64,000 nt of DNA from Branchiostoma belcheri (Eukaryota > Chordata > Leptocardii > Amphioxiformes > Branchiostomatidae). The notes beneath the pieces were generated by a model that was not told the origin of the DNA, made no database searches, and saw only the letters and a list, made by a program, of their open reading frames with translations. How positions within the stretch are numbered: position 1 is the first letter of the stretch; each line of letters opens with the position of its first letter. The stretch is from contig NW_017802379.1 in NCBI RefSeq assembly GCF_001625305.1, positions 8,566,489 through 8,630,488 of the forward strand, read 5' to 3'. Of the stretch, positions 34,473 to 48,000 are shown in pieces. The translations under genes were made by a program, and so were the position numbers.

Positions 34473-35700
34473 CTAACTGATATTACCTGTACGTATTATT
34501 ATACCTTATAGATGCTTTAAGATACTAAGATACCAAACCTAGCCTGTGCATGTATATATATGTATCAGTGTTATTGCACTTTATTACCATATCTTGTTCT
34601 TAGCTTGTAAGGGTATAAATATACCATAAAGGTCTGTTATGTTTTGTGTATTGTGAAAAAATAACTAGGCTTAACAGACTGTCTTTCGCTGTGATAATAA
34701 CTTTATTGCACAACGTTGTACATGGTACAAAGTATGGCATCTACTAACTTAAGTAAGTACATATCAATTACATTTTCATAAGGCTAACCTAATTACTAAT
34801 ACAGAAGTGGGTGGCTAGTATGAGATATCAACTTACACAATCTTTGGAGGAGTTTCTAATATCCATACAGTCTTTAATATATATCCCTATGTATAGCATG
34901 TAGGGGTTGTCACAACTCAATATGTATTTAAATTTGCTTTTCAAGTTCATCGTGGCAAATGCTGGAAAGGAATCTGTTAGTCTATAGTGTATTGCGTATA
35001 TCAATATATTTAGGAATTAGGACACACAATTAGAAAGTGATATTCGTCCTCAATAAGCTCTGGACAAAATAGACAAACCCTCTGGTCATTGGGAATTTAT
35101 TACGTTTGTACTACCGATTTCATTCATTCTTTGTGGTTACTAGTCAGTAAGTTCAGAGTCTATGTTTTTATTTCGATAATATGATAAACTGGCATATTGA
35201 CGGCAATCATATCAAAGGTAGATAGAATGTGATTTAGTAATAGAAATAATAATTGATTTGAATTGGTGCCACCTAGCAGGCTTCTTTCATACTGCAGCGT
35301 TTGCAAATTTCTGTCACTAACGTAACTACTATAATATGCATACTACTACTATTGCAGTTATCCTGTTTGCCTAGTATTGCTAACACCTTAGTAGAAGGGA
35401 ACATGATAATTATGGGTGCACAGTGCTAAGGTCGCTGCCCCAGGCAGGCCAGCACATTGAAATGATGTCATGCTATATTCAATCGATGCCGAAAATGTTC
35501 GTGTTGCCGTGCTTTACCATTGGTTGCTGAGAGTGGGGCAAGGCCCCATACCATCAAAGTATTTCACTGTATAATAGTCTAAATGCGTACTCTATATGTC
35601 ATAAAAACACACAACAAACATTAAAGGCACTTATATATATTAATAACATATCTATAAGGTATCTGTGAGGTAAAAAATTGATATATTTTGTGTATTTGTA
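34473..35700. other. Intergenic stretch; LINE-tail-like sequence at 34695-34760
   Basis: No gene recognised. ATAATAACTTTATTGCACAA at about 34693 resembles 20195-20220. The rest is AT-rich with (TA)n bits near 34550-34560 and 35630. Confidence 0.4.
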
Positions 35701-35750
35701 TTATGATCACGTAAAAATTTTCATCGCCTAGGCGTCCGGTAGCAAGCAAG

Positions 35751-35765
35751 ATGGCCGCCAGCTAG
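35751..35765 (+). promoter_or_regulatory. Tiny upstream ORF in the Mondo leader
   Basis: ATGGCCGCCAGCTAG encodes MAAS and a stop, 80 bp upstream of the Mondo start codon. The context AAGATGGCCGCC also resembles a YY1 core site, often found near starts of TATA-less genes. No TATA box is visible. Confidence 0.4.
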
Positions 35766-35844
35766 CCGTGTTGTACGGCGAGCTTCGGTCACACACATTT
35801 ACCTCTAGTTTTCGCCAAACTTTCCACCGACTTGACCATCCCCA

Positions 35845-36009
35845 ATGACTAAGAATGCAGCCGACGGTCCCTTAGACTACCCAGGAATGATGAAGAGCGT
35901 GAAGAAGGAACGAGGAGACCGGGGATTCAGTCCCGGAGGGGCCGGACCCAGCGGTGGCGGGAGTGGGGGTATCCTTGGCGCCGAGCTCCAATTTCCACCG
36001 CCTACGACA
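35845..36009 (+). CDS. MLXIP: Mondo exon 1
   Basis: Starts MTKNAADGPLDYPGMMKS, followed by a glycine-rich stretch (GGAGPSGGGSGG) and LGAELQFPPPTT, ending in phase 0 before GTAAGTAT. The glycine run has no counterpart I recognise in vertebrate proteins. Confidence 0.8.
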
Positions 36010-39000
36010 GTAAGTATTTCTTCCCCTGATCTTTCAAGGCCTTTTATGTATCTCACAACGTTCCTAATGCTACCAGAAACACACACCATCGTACTACAGT
36101 TTCTTTACGGTCTTTATTGCTACGTAAAGTATACTTAAAGCCAGTGACAAGACTTGCACTGCAGACAAAAGCTAAAGAACGACACTCCAACACGTCCAAA
36201 AACCAACTTCGTGACCAGACATGTGCTATAAATTTATGTTTACGCAACGTCGTCTGAGGACAAATTTCCCCCTTCGTTCCCTAAAAAACACATTTTGTGG
36301 CAAATTCTGAGGTAAAGTGTGAAGATAGAATGCAAGGATAGGGGTAAAGTGGGCGCTGATTTCAAGAAAATGTGGCGCGCCTTCTATGCAAATGAGCTGT
36401 GAGTTGTAAACAATAGACAGGAACACTATGTAGAGAAGTGCATGTGCATGTGATACACTTGTGATCGACACATGCTGGCATTTCTTGTACACCCACGACT
36501 TAGTTCGGAATGTTTATAGTCTACATAATTATGTAAATTAGGTAAGAATGTAAATTGTATGTTACAGGAAGGAAATTATGTAATGTGTCATAATTATGAG
36601 GATCTGTATTGGGGGACCCCAGCAACCCTTAACAATGGTTATTTAGGGGGGCTGACAATGCTTTTAAGTTAATGGATAATTCACCTAGTACTGTAACAAT
36701 GTTTAACATTGAATTAAAACAGGCTTGATGATGGCAATAGATTTTTTAAATGTCATCATATCATAAATCTATAAATTCGGCTTGTTCAGTCCTGGTGTGT
36801 TACACCAAAGGGCAGTTATAAAGGCTACAACAATACAGAAATTACTTAAAATGGTTTCAATAAAGTACTGGTATGTGTAAAGCTATATCTCTGCCCTCTG
36901 CAATATCCTGCCACGTACATGTAGGTCACAAGGCTCTTGAAAGGGAGCCAAAGAAAGGAACATGTTTTGGTTGAAGACTGGTAGTTGTTTACTATCAATT
37001 TATAAACTACAATTGTTGGCATTTCTTTCAATCTTCGAAAGTTGCCTGAAACAAGCTGTGATATTAATAATTTATATTATATGTGCAGTAATAATATATA
37101 ATCACATGCATTAGGGTGTAACTAAACACTGACTCAATAATTAATTCTTTAGTCATAACATCGTAATATGAGATGACATTTATGCATTGAGAATAGTCAT
37201 CTGAATTGAAAAATTGATACATACACATAATACATTGAGGAACATTTCAATGAAGTGTGTCAGTGAAGGTTAGACATCCAGGTAATAAGATGACACAAGG
37301 AATTTTTTGATACAGTCACTCAAGTAACTACATAGATTTTGAAAACTGTCTCGGATGTTTCAAGTAGCATCTGCTACTTTTCGTCAGTATAGTGAGGAAC
37401 AATTGGCTTTTAAGTGGGAGAATTCTTATGTTCCAGTAACGTACATGTGTATGTTGCGTCTTCATTGTAATTCTGTCGCATAATTAATTAACCAAAAGGT
37501 AATCAACCTTTTGTTTTCCTGTATGATAATTAGACTAAACCCCAGCCAGTAGATAATTGATGCAGTACCAAATTGTGTCTGGTAATATATGTAGAGATTA
37601 ATAGATAAGGGCTGTGTACTAGTACCTACCAGTAATTATTTAGGTACAGGTCCAAACCTGAACATCTGGTGTACATTGCACCTTTACCAGTATGTAAACT
37701 AAAATGGACACTATTTCTTTTTACACAAAAGATAGGTAAATTGCATCTCAAAGATGACAATGTTAGCTCTTGAAACTCAGGAAAACGTCTGAATACTCAA
37801 TACTTGTTTCTTTCTTTGTTTATTCATTGTATAATAAAATTGTCCTCCTGGACGCTTTTCACTGAGGTCAGGATCAGACAAAAATATACATGTAATATTA
37901 CTAATAAGATACAGGTTACATGGTTGAGGGCCTACCAATACTAAGTCCATATTAAGTCTATTTCCTAGATATTCTAGATTAAAATGCTAAGGTTCCTTGT
38001 TTGAGGTGAGCCACACCTCGAACACTTTAAAGATCCCACTAGTCTTATCGAAAAGAGTTATATTCCTTCCTGGTGTGAGTGGTTCAAGTCTTGAAGTCCA
38101 GTCAAATGCAACTTGTACTTACCAGGGATCGAAATTCATTTTTTGGATTAGGTGCACTGGTGCACCTAACCAAAAAAATTAGGTGCACCAAAAAATTTTT
38201 GGGTGCACCACATATTTCCAGTAGTACATTAATAAGTAAAATATTACTAATATCAAATTAACAACATCACTGCTCCTCTTTAGCTATCTAACCAACCTTA
38301 CTGCTCCTCTTCAGACTCAGAGCTTGAAACATCTCTGTTTTGGCATCTTCTAGGCCCATAGGGGGTGGTGTTAGGTCTCCTTCTGCCACCCTCCCACCAC
38401 AAGGTGACTGCCGGGAGGGGGTCAAACGTGTCCAAGGACTGAGGACTTAACGAGATCGTCATGAGACTTGTCAAGCTGTTGGATTCCAGTCGGGCACGCC
38501 AGTCAGTTTTGATTCTGTTCATGAGAGAAAATGATCTCTCGCACTGCGCCGTATGAATAGGAATGACAAGGGAAAGCCTCAGCAGAGTGAAGATGTTCCT
38601 GTAATCACTGTCTGCCTCCTCTCTTCTCATGAAGCGCATCCAAAACTCACTGAAACTGGGAGCTCTTCTTGCTTGTGACAGCTGGTTCCTGCAAACCTCT
38701 TTTAACTCGCTCCACTCCCTTAAGCAGCTCTCAAGGTCAACGCCTTTCAGTTCAACTGGATGTTGAAAGTGCTGATAGATGGTCCTAATGTCATCGTCTC
38801 CAAAGTCATCATCTGGGTCATCATCATCATCCTGTGGCCAAGTTGAAACTGGAAACCCTTCTGGCTGCACTGAACACCCTGTGACTCAGCAAGACGTCAA
38901 ACCTACGACCAAGATGATGTGATGTTGCATTGATAATCTGTTGACAGTCCTTTATCACTTCTTCCCTCTGTGAAGCAAGACCTCCAGGTCGTCCACGTTG

Positions 39001-42000
39001 TGGTCTGCCTGCCTGCAGTGGGATTCCCTTCCACAGCACAACCCCGTCTCTTTCTTCCATGCCTTCAGAGAAGATCCTGGACAATTTCTCTGGTCGGGAC
39101 AGTTTGTTCAATGTTTTGACAACATTTTCAACTCTTCTATACACTGTTTCCAGCGTACTGCTGTTGTCCTGGAAAACTTTTGACAGGGATGACATGAGCT
39201 GTAGGTATTGTGACAGGAACAAAAGGAACAATACAAACTTGATAGACTTCACACCTTGTAGAATCCCATTCGCTTTTTCCCTGCTGTCCTTGCTGCCAAC
39301 TTCTCCATGTTCCACAAGGTGGCCAAGATGTTGAACAAGAGCTGGGAAGTCTCTCATGACAGCCTTGAGAGCACGCTCTTGGTGGGGCAGCCATCTCGTA
39401 CCACTTGCTCTAACTGGTTTTAGCACCAGTATGTCTAGGGCTTCACCAGCATTTCGAAGGCCTTGCCAATTGAGAGCTGAGTTGTGATAGAACTTGTATA
39501 TTGTAGTGAATAAATCTTGTACTGCAGCAAAGTATGGCACTTCTTTCAATACATCTTTCACAACTAATTCTAGTCTGTGCGCACAGCAGTGGAGCACAAT
39601 CAAGTGAGGACATTCTTCCTGCAATCTCACACCAACACCGCTGAGATGGCCAACATTGACTGCGGCCCCGTCAAAGCAGGCAAAAGCTAGCTTGTTTTTC
39701 CACTCCTCCCCCATCTCCAGATCTTCCTTGAGGGCTGATTTGACAGCGTCAGTTATGTTCACAGCATCCCCTCTTTCCAGAGACTTCAGGGCAACAAAAG
39801 CAGTGGTTGGCTCGATGTTGTCCTTGAGGTACCTGATTTGGATAACCTCCTCTTCGATATTACCCGCATCACTGCTTCCATCTGCTAGGACAGCGACGAA
39901 GTCCGATTCCTGCAGACTGGAGCGTAACTCCTTCTTCATTCCAAGGGAGATGTAGTCCACAAATATACGCGCTTCCTTGTCATTCCAGTAAGCGGTTCCA
40001 ACATCCAGCCCATTACATTTTTGCAATCTTAGTAGCTCCGGGAAGTCTGTGTACGGTCTGCCTTGCTTGGCCACATAGAATGCAGTTCGGAAGAGATTTA
40101 TCATCTGCTGTAACTTCTTTTCTTCCATCTTCTGCACCACCTTTTCCATGGGTCTTTCTTGAATTGGCACCCTTTCCATGTCAAAACGGTTCATAGCACT
40201 GACGTGACCTGGTGATTTTTCATGAGACTCTATCACTTTTAATCTCATGGAAGTTGTCCCTGTAATGAAGGCATTCTTTTTGCCACTCTTGTTATATTTT
40301 CTGCAAGCCTCACACCACATAAGCTTTCTGTTTTTTTGTTTCAGCCAAGTGCGTCTTTGTTTGGTTGTCTTGTCCACGAACCATGAATCTTGGAACAGGT
40401 ATATCTTCTTCTTCTTCTTCTTTCTCTTCTTTCCTTTATCCTAAAGAAATAAACAATTGTTTGGCCTTATAAACAAAAAACGCCTTGCCCTGTTCACTGC
40501 TTTAGGTCAGCTTTAATATCACATTTGTTAAAATTTCAGTGAAAAAGCCAATAGTAAGGTGACAGTCAAACAAATAACAAAATTGACTGCAATTCTTTTT
40601 CCAAAGGGACACAAAAATTACCAAAAGAAGACACTTCAGACTGTACAGTACTTTTAATTGTACTACAATCAACAATCTTCTGTTTAAACTTGGTCACAAA
40701 TGATAAACTGGTAGAGAAGTTGGTTGAAATAGAAACAAATGACAAACACGATAGTATCAATGATTTTGTTTAATTTCTTAACAACATGTTCCTTTGCTTG
40801 CTTTTTTTTAAAGTAAGGGTAAAGTTTAGGTAAAATTATGAATTCAAATGACTTGCTTTGGGCAAAATACGAAATTTCTACACAGCAACCTTTAATTTCT
40901 GGGTAAGACTTCACAGTATACTTAAAAAATTAAGGGTTCCACACGTAAAGAATGCTAAAAATGATCGTAGCAAGAGTGGAAATTGCATCGCTATGGAAAT
41001 AACACAGTAATGATCTTACCGAAAAAAAGGCAAATTTGGATTCCGAGATCGAAAAAAAAATATTTAAAAAAAATACTAGAAATAAAAAAAAAACTCACAC
41101 AAACCCCCGGTCGTTTTGCACTTGACTCCTCAGTTGAATCAGACTCTGACTCGGAATCCGACTCTGATGACGGCCCGGGAGTGTTGTCTGCTGCCGAGAG
41201 CACATGGCCGCCCCCCTCCCCCTCTGTCTCGGCGCTCCCACGGCACGGTCGGTCCACTTCTCCCTCGTCCGGGCGTGTTTCCCGTTGGTTTCCAGCTTCA
41301 TCGGTTCCTTCGGGGTTTTGAAGAGCTTGGGCTGATGATGTTGTTGCCACATCTCTTTCGTCGCCATCACGATCGGACCTCTGCTGAAGGAACCGTAGAA
41401 GCGAAGTCTGCCTCGACATATTTGTTTTGCTTTGTCATCCACGAATTTCATGGCCGAATTTTGTCGACACCCGGGTATTGACGATGTGACCTCGAAGATT
41501 ATCGAAGGCAAGCGAAAACTGCACGAAAACAACATTTTGTCACATGACATGCCCCCGAGGTAACTCCCAAAAAGCGTCGGAAAGTTCCGGAAGCGAGTTC
41601 GCGATGTTTTGGTCACATGACTATCAAGAAACCGGGGAACGAGAAGGAAGAGATCTCGTGTCCAGTGTTGTAGTCGGGATCCGGAAGTTGGTGGGTAACG
41701 CGATGTCGGCACTGCGCCGACACATTTTCGGGCTTTAAAAACTGACGTAAATCTAATTCTATCTCAAGAATTTCAAACAAGCAGTGCATCAAAGGTTTTT
41801 TATTATTTTATTCCATCACAGCAATGTTGGAATTACAGTGTTTTGTACCTTTACCGTACTTAATACTACAAAAATATTTAGGTGCACCGGTGCACCCACA
41901 GTCAAAAATTGGGTGCACCGATCCAATTTTGGGTGCACTAAGGTGCACATGCACCCATTATTTCGATCCCTGCTTACTGAAGAAAAATTGGTATGTAAGG

Positions 42001-45000
42001 CCTAAACAAACAAACAAACAAACAAACAAACAAACAGACAAATTTTATCTCGTTTTCAGGATGGTGCCATCGTTACAACTGCCAATGGAGACAAGGCCAT
42101 CCACAGCGGCCATTTCATGGTGTCGTACATCCACAACTCCAACGCTAGCGTCACTCCCGAGGACTCTAACGAATCCTCCCGCGCCCAGACCCCCAACCAG
42201 ATGTCCACGCTATCCCAGGGCACATTCAACGAACCCAGCCAGCGAGAGGAGAAGGCCCCGAGCAGCCCGGGTTTCGACTTCGGCGCGGCGGCGAAAGAGG
42301 TCATGGCTTCGTACCAGTTTGGGTTCCGATCCTCCAAACAACTGTCCATAGACGCCTCCCTGACTAAGCTGTTCGAGTGTATGACACTGGCGTACAAGTA
42401 AGTATGACTTTTACTATCATGAAAGTTCATCTGTGTTGGTAGTTACATGTTTAAAGTTAAAACTTTTGGTCCAACACAAAAGTTTTCTTACCTAGAGCTT
42501 TTGACCAGTCACTCAGTAGACTGACCCAGTGAGGCTTGTCACATGGTTTCTTTGAAGTGTGACGTCAACACTGGGTCAAAGGTATATCTGGTAGATGATG
42601 TTGGCATACAGATTCAAGATGTCATGAATCGTTGTAGAGAAGTTACAGCAAAATCTGCAAAAATTAAACCACTGCAAAAGTTTCTGCATTAAAATTTATC
42701 ACACAGTGTTGATCTCATCTGTCTGCAACTTGATAAGAAAGGATTTTCTATATAGTTTATGGAGATTAAGATAAGCGCTTGGTTATCAAGACAACTGTAA
42801 GCCAAAGAATTATTAGTATTACCTTGTGGAATAAGTTGTTGTATGTTCCAATATGTTGTTTATGTTATGGTTAGGATATAGATTTGGCAAGGGGAGTTCA
42901 CATCTGGTATTTGTAACATAAAATGTCACAGACTCAATGCTTTAAATGTTAAAGATACTGTGACACAAAAATAAGAGAGTGATGATGAAATATACAGATG
43001 TGTGTACACGAAACCAAACCCTAAAAATGACACAGTTAACCATATACATGTGACCTGTACCCTCTAACTCTTTATGGAAAGGATGACTTCCTAGTTAGAC
43101 AGATTTAGCCATTCTTACATAGCTGACTTCCTCTTCCACCCACCCCAAACCAAAATTAGACATAGTATGATGTAAATGTACAGTACTTGTATTGGAAATT
43201 GAAGGTCAAAAGTTACGTATGGCCACAAGACATTTTTAGCCATTTAGCCATTCTTACATACTAGTAGCACTTCCTTTTCCACCCACCCCCAAATTAGACT
43301 TAGTATGATCATACTGTACAACATTATTGAAAATTAAAGGTCAAAAGTTACATATGGCCACAAGCAATATCTAAAGAGTCAGCTGTCAAAAAGTTAGTTG
43401 GAACAGAGAAGTATTCAGACATGTTGCTTGTATGTGGGTTTAGTGTACAAATATTTAAGTACCAAAAAATGTTATTTTCCTCAGCTTTTGTATGATTTAT
43501 TTGTGGTCTTTAACTCACTACTGCCTAACCCCAAAACCAATAATGGTGGTTAGTGGTTACCTTAGCAGGCTGAAGGGTTCAACAAATTTCCAGCGATCAT
43601 TGAAATCTGGACAGAGGACTCTATTAGCATGTACATGCAGTATGTGTTAAGTTGTCAAATTCTTGAGAATCCAGGCCCTCTGTCCCACTATCTGTCAGTG
43701 ACAGGGATTTTGCAGTGATAGCACATATACACATGTATGTGGCACAATTCTGTTTATCCCTTTTGGAATAGAGGCCAATGTCAACGTGACGTGAACTCAA
43801 ATAGACTCTATAGAAACGTGTCCATGCATTGATCCAAATGCTACCAAAGGTCTCTTGTTTTACTGCAAATTCATTTATGTACGAGGGGGTATTATATAGT
43901 CTTACAGTAAGGGGGAAAGGAGGAATTCATTGTGTATTATAGATTTTTGGACACACAGAAAATCGGTATGGTTCCCAATGTGATGATATCGCATTTACTG
44001 GTAAGATGTCATGTTACGAAAACTGCAAACTTAAAACTGCAGAGAATATTTCACGATTTACAGTACCATTGTGACCTTACCAAAGTTCAGTACTTTGGTG
44101 TACGTACGGTCACAATGTTCAATGGGACATAAATACATGTAGCTACTGTAACAGTGGGGGGGTTTATAGGCACTACCAACTGACCTGGCCAAGGGGTCTA
44201 GACCTTTTAGCCCATTCGGTAGGAGCGTCGGAGTTTGTTATTTTATGTTCACACTAAAATGTTAACTACAAGAACTACATGTATATGCTGTATGCTAATT
44301 TGCATATTCCTATGCCAGTTTAGCATAAATGTAATGCCAAAAATTAGATGTACTGAACCCTGATGTGTTTGATATTACATATAATATGTCCAGCTGATTA
44401 TTTATGAGTGATGACCAGTGAAAGGAACACAACAGATCAAATAACTCACTGTTATTTTGAATTCTACACATGCCAGAACACAAGCAATATCGCATGGCGG
44501 CCACAAATATAATAAACAAATCATAATGAGGTTGTCAACCTCTGACCTAGTTTTGTTTTTAGCTATAAGACTGGAGAAAAAGACAGGTATTTATATTTAT
44601 AGATATGGATTTATGATATTAAAAACGTTAGTGTATTGTATGCCACACAGTGTGAAACTGAAAGTGATGTCTAACTAGTTAAGTTCAAAGGAATACTCAA
44701 TACTAAAGGAATACTTGACTTACTCTTCCACTGGTTATGACAGAGAAGACAGACATTTTAGTATGATTTTACAGTATATACAGGTTCATTGTATTGGGGA
44801 AATTCCCCTAGCTCTTTTCAACAAGCACAATGAATAGTGGACCACAGCTTAACGTCCTTTCCTAAAAACTGAAACTCTTTCCTGGAGCATGCATGTGGGA
44901 TGAGCTGAAACAGTTGGGATTCAAACTCACAATATGTTCCAAAGGCAGGGTCGCTATAGCTAACCACTGGACAGTGTTTAAATGCATTTAGGTATACCCC

Positions 45001-48000
45001 TGACTTCATGTTATCTGTACTCAAAATGTCTGCAATTGAAAGTAAAAAAACAACACTACAAATTCAAAATACAAAGACAAAAGCAAAACTAGATATAGTT
45101 CCAATATGATTTATCAATTAAGATAACCTTATGTATACATGTATAATAATATAGTGGGTAGACAATGTCTTCAAGTCGATATAGCTGTCATTAGCCACTA
45201 CAGTATGGCCCAGTTAGGATGTGCATGGTATCCAGTTGTGTGGATATGACCATGTTTAGAGTACCACCTCATGTGACTAACATACTTTCACAGTGTTGGC
45301 TTTCTTCTACCCATCAATTACATAGCAGGTCGGCTGTGGGTAGGAATTATGACACAACCAACGTTTCTTTAAAATCATAAAAGCTACCTGTAATACTTAG
45401 TCCCTTTTGGCCCTGTTTCAATGTATTTATTTGTCACGAACTTGAGCTAAATGTCGGAAACAAGGGATTAACATGAAAGCTAGGAATGTTGCCAGTTGCC
45501 GGCATAGCCGGGCTATATTTAATAGTGAAGGATCATCGCCTAGCTATGAAAACATTGCTGGAAGGCCCATACCATAAAGAAATATGAATAATTTATGACT
45601 GTTTAGTGTTGTAACCTTTATTTAGGTAGTTTATTTAAGGGAGCTTCATGTTTCAATTAAGACAATTTCCATCTTTTCTAATTAGTAGATTAAGACCTTT
45701 ATTGTACATAAATTATATATTTTTGCCCACAGGTCTAATATTTATTATGTTTACAAATACATGTAGTATTATAAAACATGTGGCTTCCTCTCGCTTCTTG
45801 GTAATTGTATGGATTTATAAATGGCGCAGCATGATATTAGTTGGTTTATCAAAAGATGTAACAAATATATTAGCTTTCTCTTTTAAATGGCCAAATACTT
45901 GGAATTGTAATTTTATAGGATGAACTTTGTCCATTAATTCGCACATGTACTTTAATGCTCACAATGACACAGCTCCAATATTGTCAATAAGTTGATAAAG
46001 GTCAGAGAAAGGCAAAATTGGTACAGCCTATAATAAACAAGACTTGGGTGAGTGTCATTCAAAATTAATGATCTGTAAAATTTGAAATATAGTGCAGCCC
46101 CCTTTCTTCAGAATCAAATTTTATACATGTTATAAAACGGTCCTTTAGATGAAGTTGTCAGGTCTAAGATATATTGTATTACCTCAGATGACCCGCAAGA
46201 TTTTTCAGGTAACCAAATATGGTAGTGGGGCTAGCGTAGTATCCAGTGGTGCATGTACAAATGTATATGCGCATACATAACCTGTAATACTAGCTTGGAC
46301 AAGGCTCCAAATTTAAATGTGACTAAAAAAAATACACGCTTAGATAGGATATACTGAGTCACATTTGAATTCTTATAGTAGCCCTTGAAATTCATTTTTG
46401 TGAGTAGGTGCACTGGTGCACCCAACCTAAAAATTGGGTTCACAAAAACTGCACTAAATAAAACAAAACAAGTAGAATGTCAGCAAAAACTTATTTATGT
46501 CTCATTTTTAAAGGAAAGTACTATAACTTACTCAAGCAACTGGATTTTAAGTTAACTGATTTTTGGCGTATCATATAACTTATACTGTTGAGTAACTGAT
46601 TTTTGGCGTATCTTTAACTTGCATGTAAAGGAATTTCGCTTTGTTTGAACTTTGATACACAATGTGCAGGGACTGTTGTTCCAGTAATTGAATGATTGTT
46701 CATCTATTTCCAGTGGCAAGTTGGTGTCCCCAAAATGGAAGACGTTCAAAGGATTGAAGCTTTTGTGGAAAGACAAGATTCGTCTGAACAATGCTATCTG
46801 GAGAGCATGGCACATCCAATGTAAGTGGAACAGGGAGCAAAAAAGAGAATTGCCTTTTCTTTCTATCAACAGCAACCAGAATTTTAACTTAGCTTTGCTG
46901 GTCTGCAAGTATGCATGTTGACGCTGTGTGTAGTATCATCGTGTCCAATCAAAGTCGTGAAAGCCAGCCATGACCCAACAGCTTGCTTGAAGTTACATCA
47001 TTAGGCCACACTAATTAAATTTGTTGTTTTTTGGATCCGCCCTGTCCATTTTTTTCTGATTTGCAAGAAAATAAATTTTTTGGGGGATTCTAAATCAACT
47101 GCAAAAGCAATCAACCAAAAGCAAGTAGGATAGACCCGCAAACCCGCAAAATCAGCCACTCGAAACAATACTTCTAAAGTTCTGTAAGTAAAAGAAAAGT
47201 GATACTACTAGTATCCACATGGAAGTTGGGGGCTTGCTTTTCCCTATGTTGTGCTAAGAGGTGCTCCCTAATCAGTTGATGATCAGCAAATTTGCATGAA
47301 AATACTAAGAGAAAACCCTAAACATTTTGGGAATGGTGATTTTGAGGAGAGGGGGAGCACCCTTGCTTCATTGCTTGAGGAGAGCCTTGGACTAACTACG
47401 TGTAAAGGAAGCTATTTGATGGGTCATGGCTGATTCGAATCCCGAGTTTCGAAGACTGTGATTGGACAGGATAATTTAGAGCTGCTGCAGCTAAACCCTG
47501 ACACCTTTGCCGTCCCATGCACAGATATCAACAAGAAGTCGCCCTTGGTCTGCCAGTTTGTCGCAAACCCGCTTGCCGACGACGCACATTCCCTCCCACA
47601 GGTCAGTCGTTGTTAAATCTATGACGGTTTTGTGTTCTCTTCTCTGCTGTGTCTCCTGTTTCTATGATCTAGATGTGAATCGTCGGAAACCCTTGGTGTG
47701 TCAGTTTGTGTCCAATCCCATGGCTGACGACACCTACAGTATCCCCCAGGTTAGTACATGGTAGGAGGAGGAAGGGTCCACATGACCTGTGATGCAGTGC
47801 CACCATGCAGCATGGAATGGTACTGCAGTGTTCATGCCCTCAGGAGGGTAGCTGATAGCCTCCATAGCATGCCAAAAACTGGGGGTTTGGGGGGTCTTCA
47901 GGGTCTTTGGGAGCTTTTATGTGCTATTTTCTGATTGCATATGGACAACATAGCCGGCCTGATTGAATTACCCCCGTTTTTTAGAACTGGGCTTATCAGA

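Noticed and set aside
41095-41712. 205-residue minus-strand open frame starting upstream of transposase exon 1
   Set aside because: It is in another frame than the MSRQTSLLRF reading, which has the better splice donor and a motif.
42117-42401. A separate small gene starting at an internal ATG
   Set aside because: It is Mondo exon 2; the conserved HSGHFMVS lies just before that ATG.
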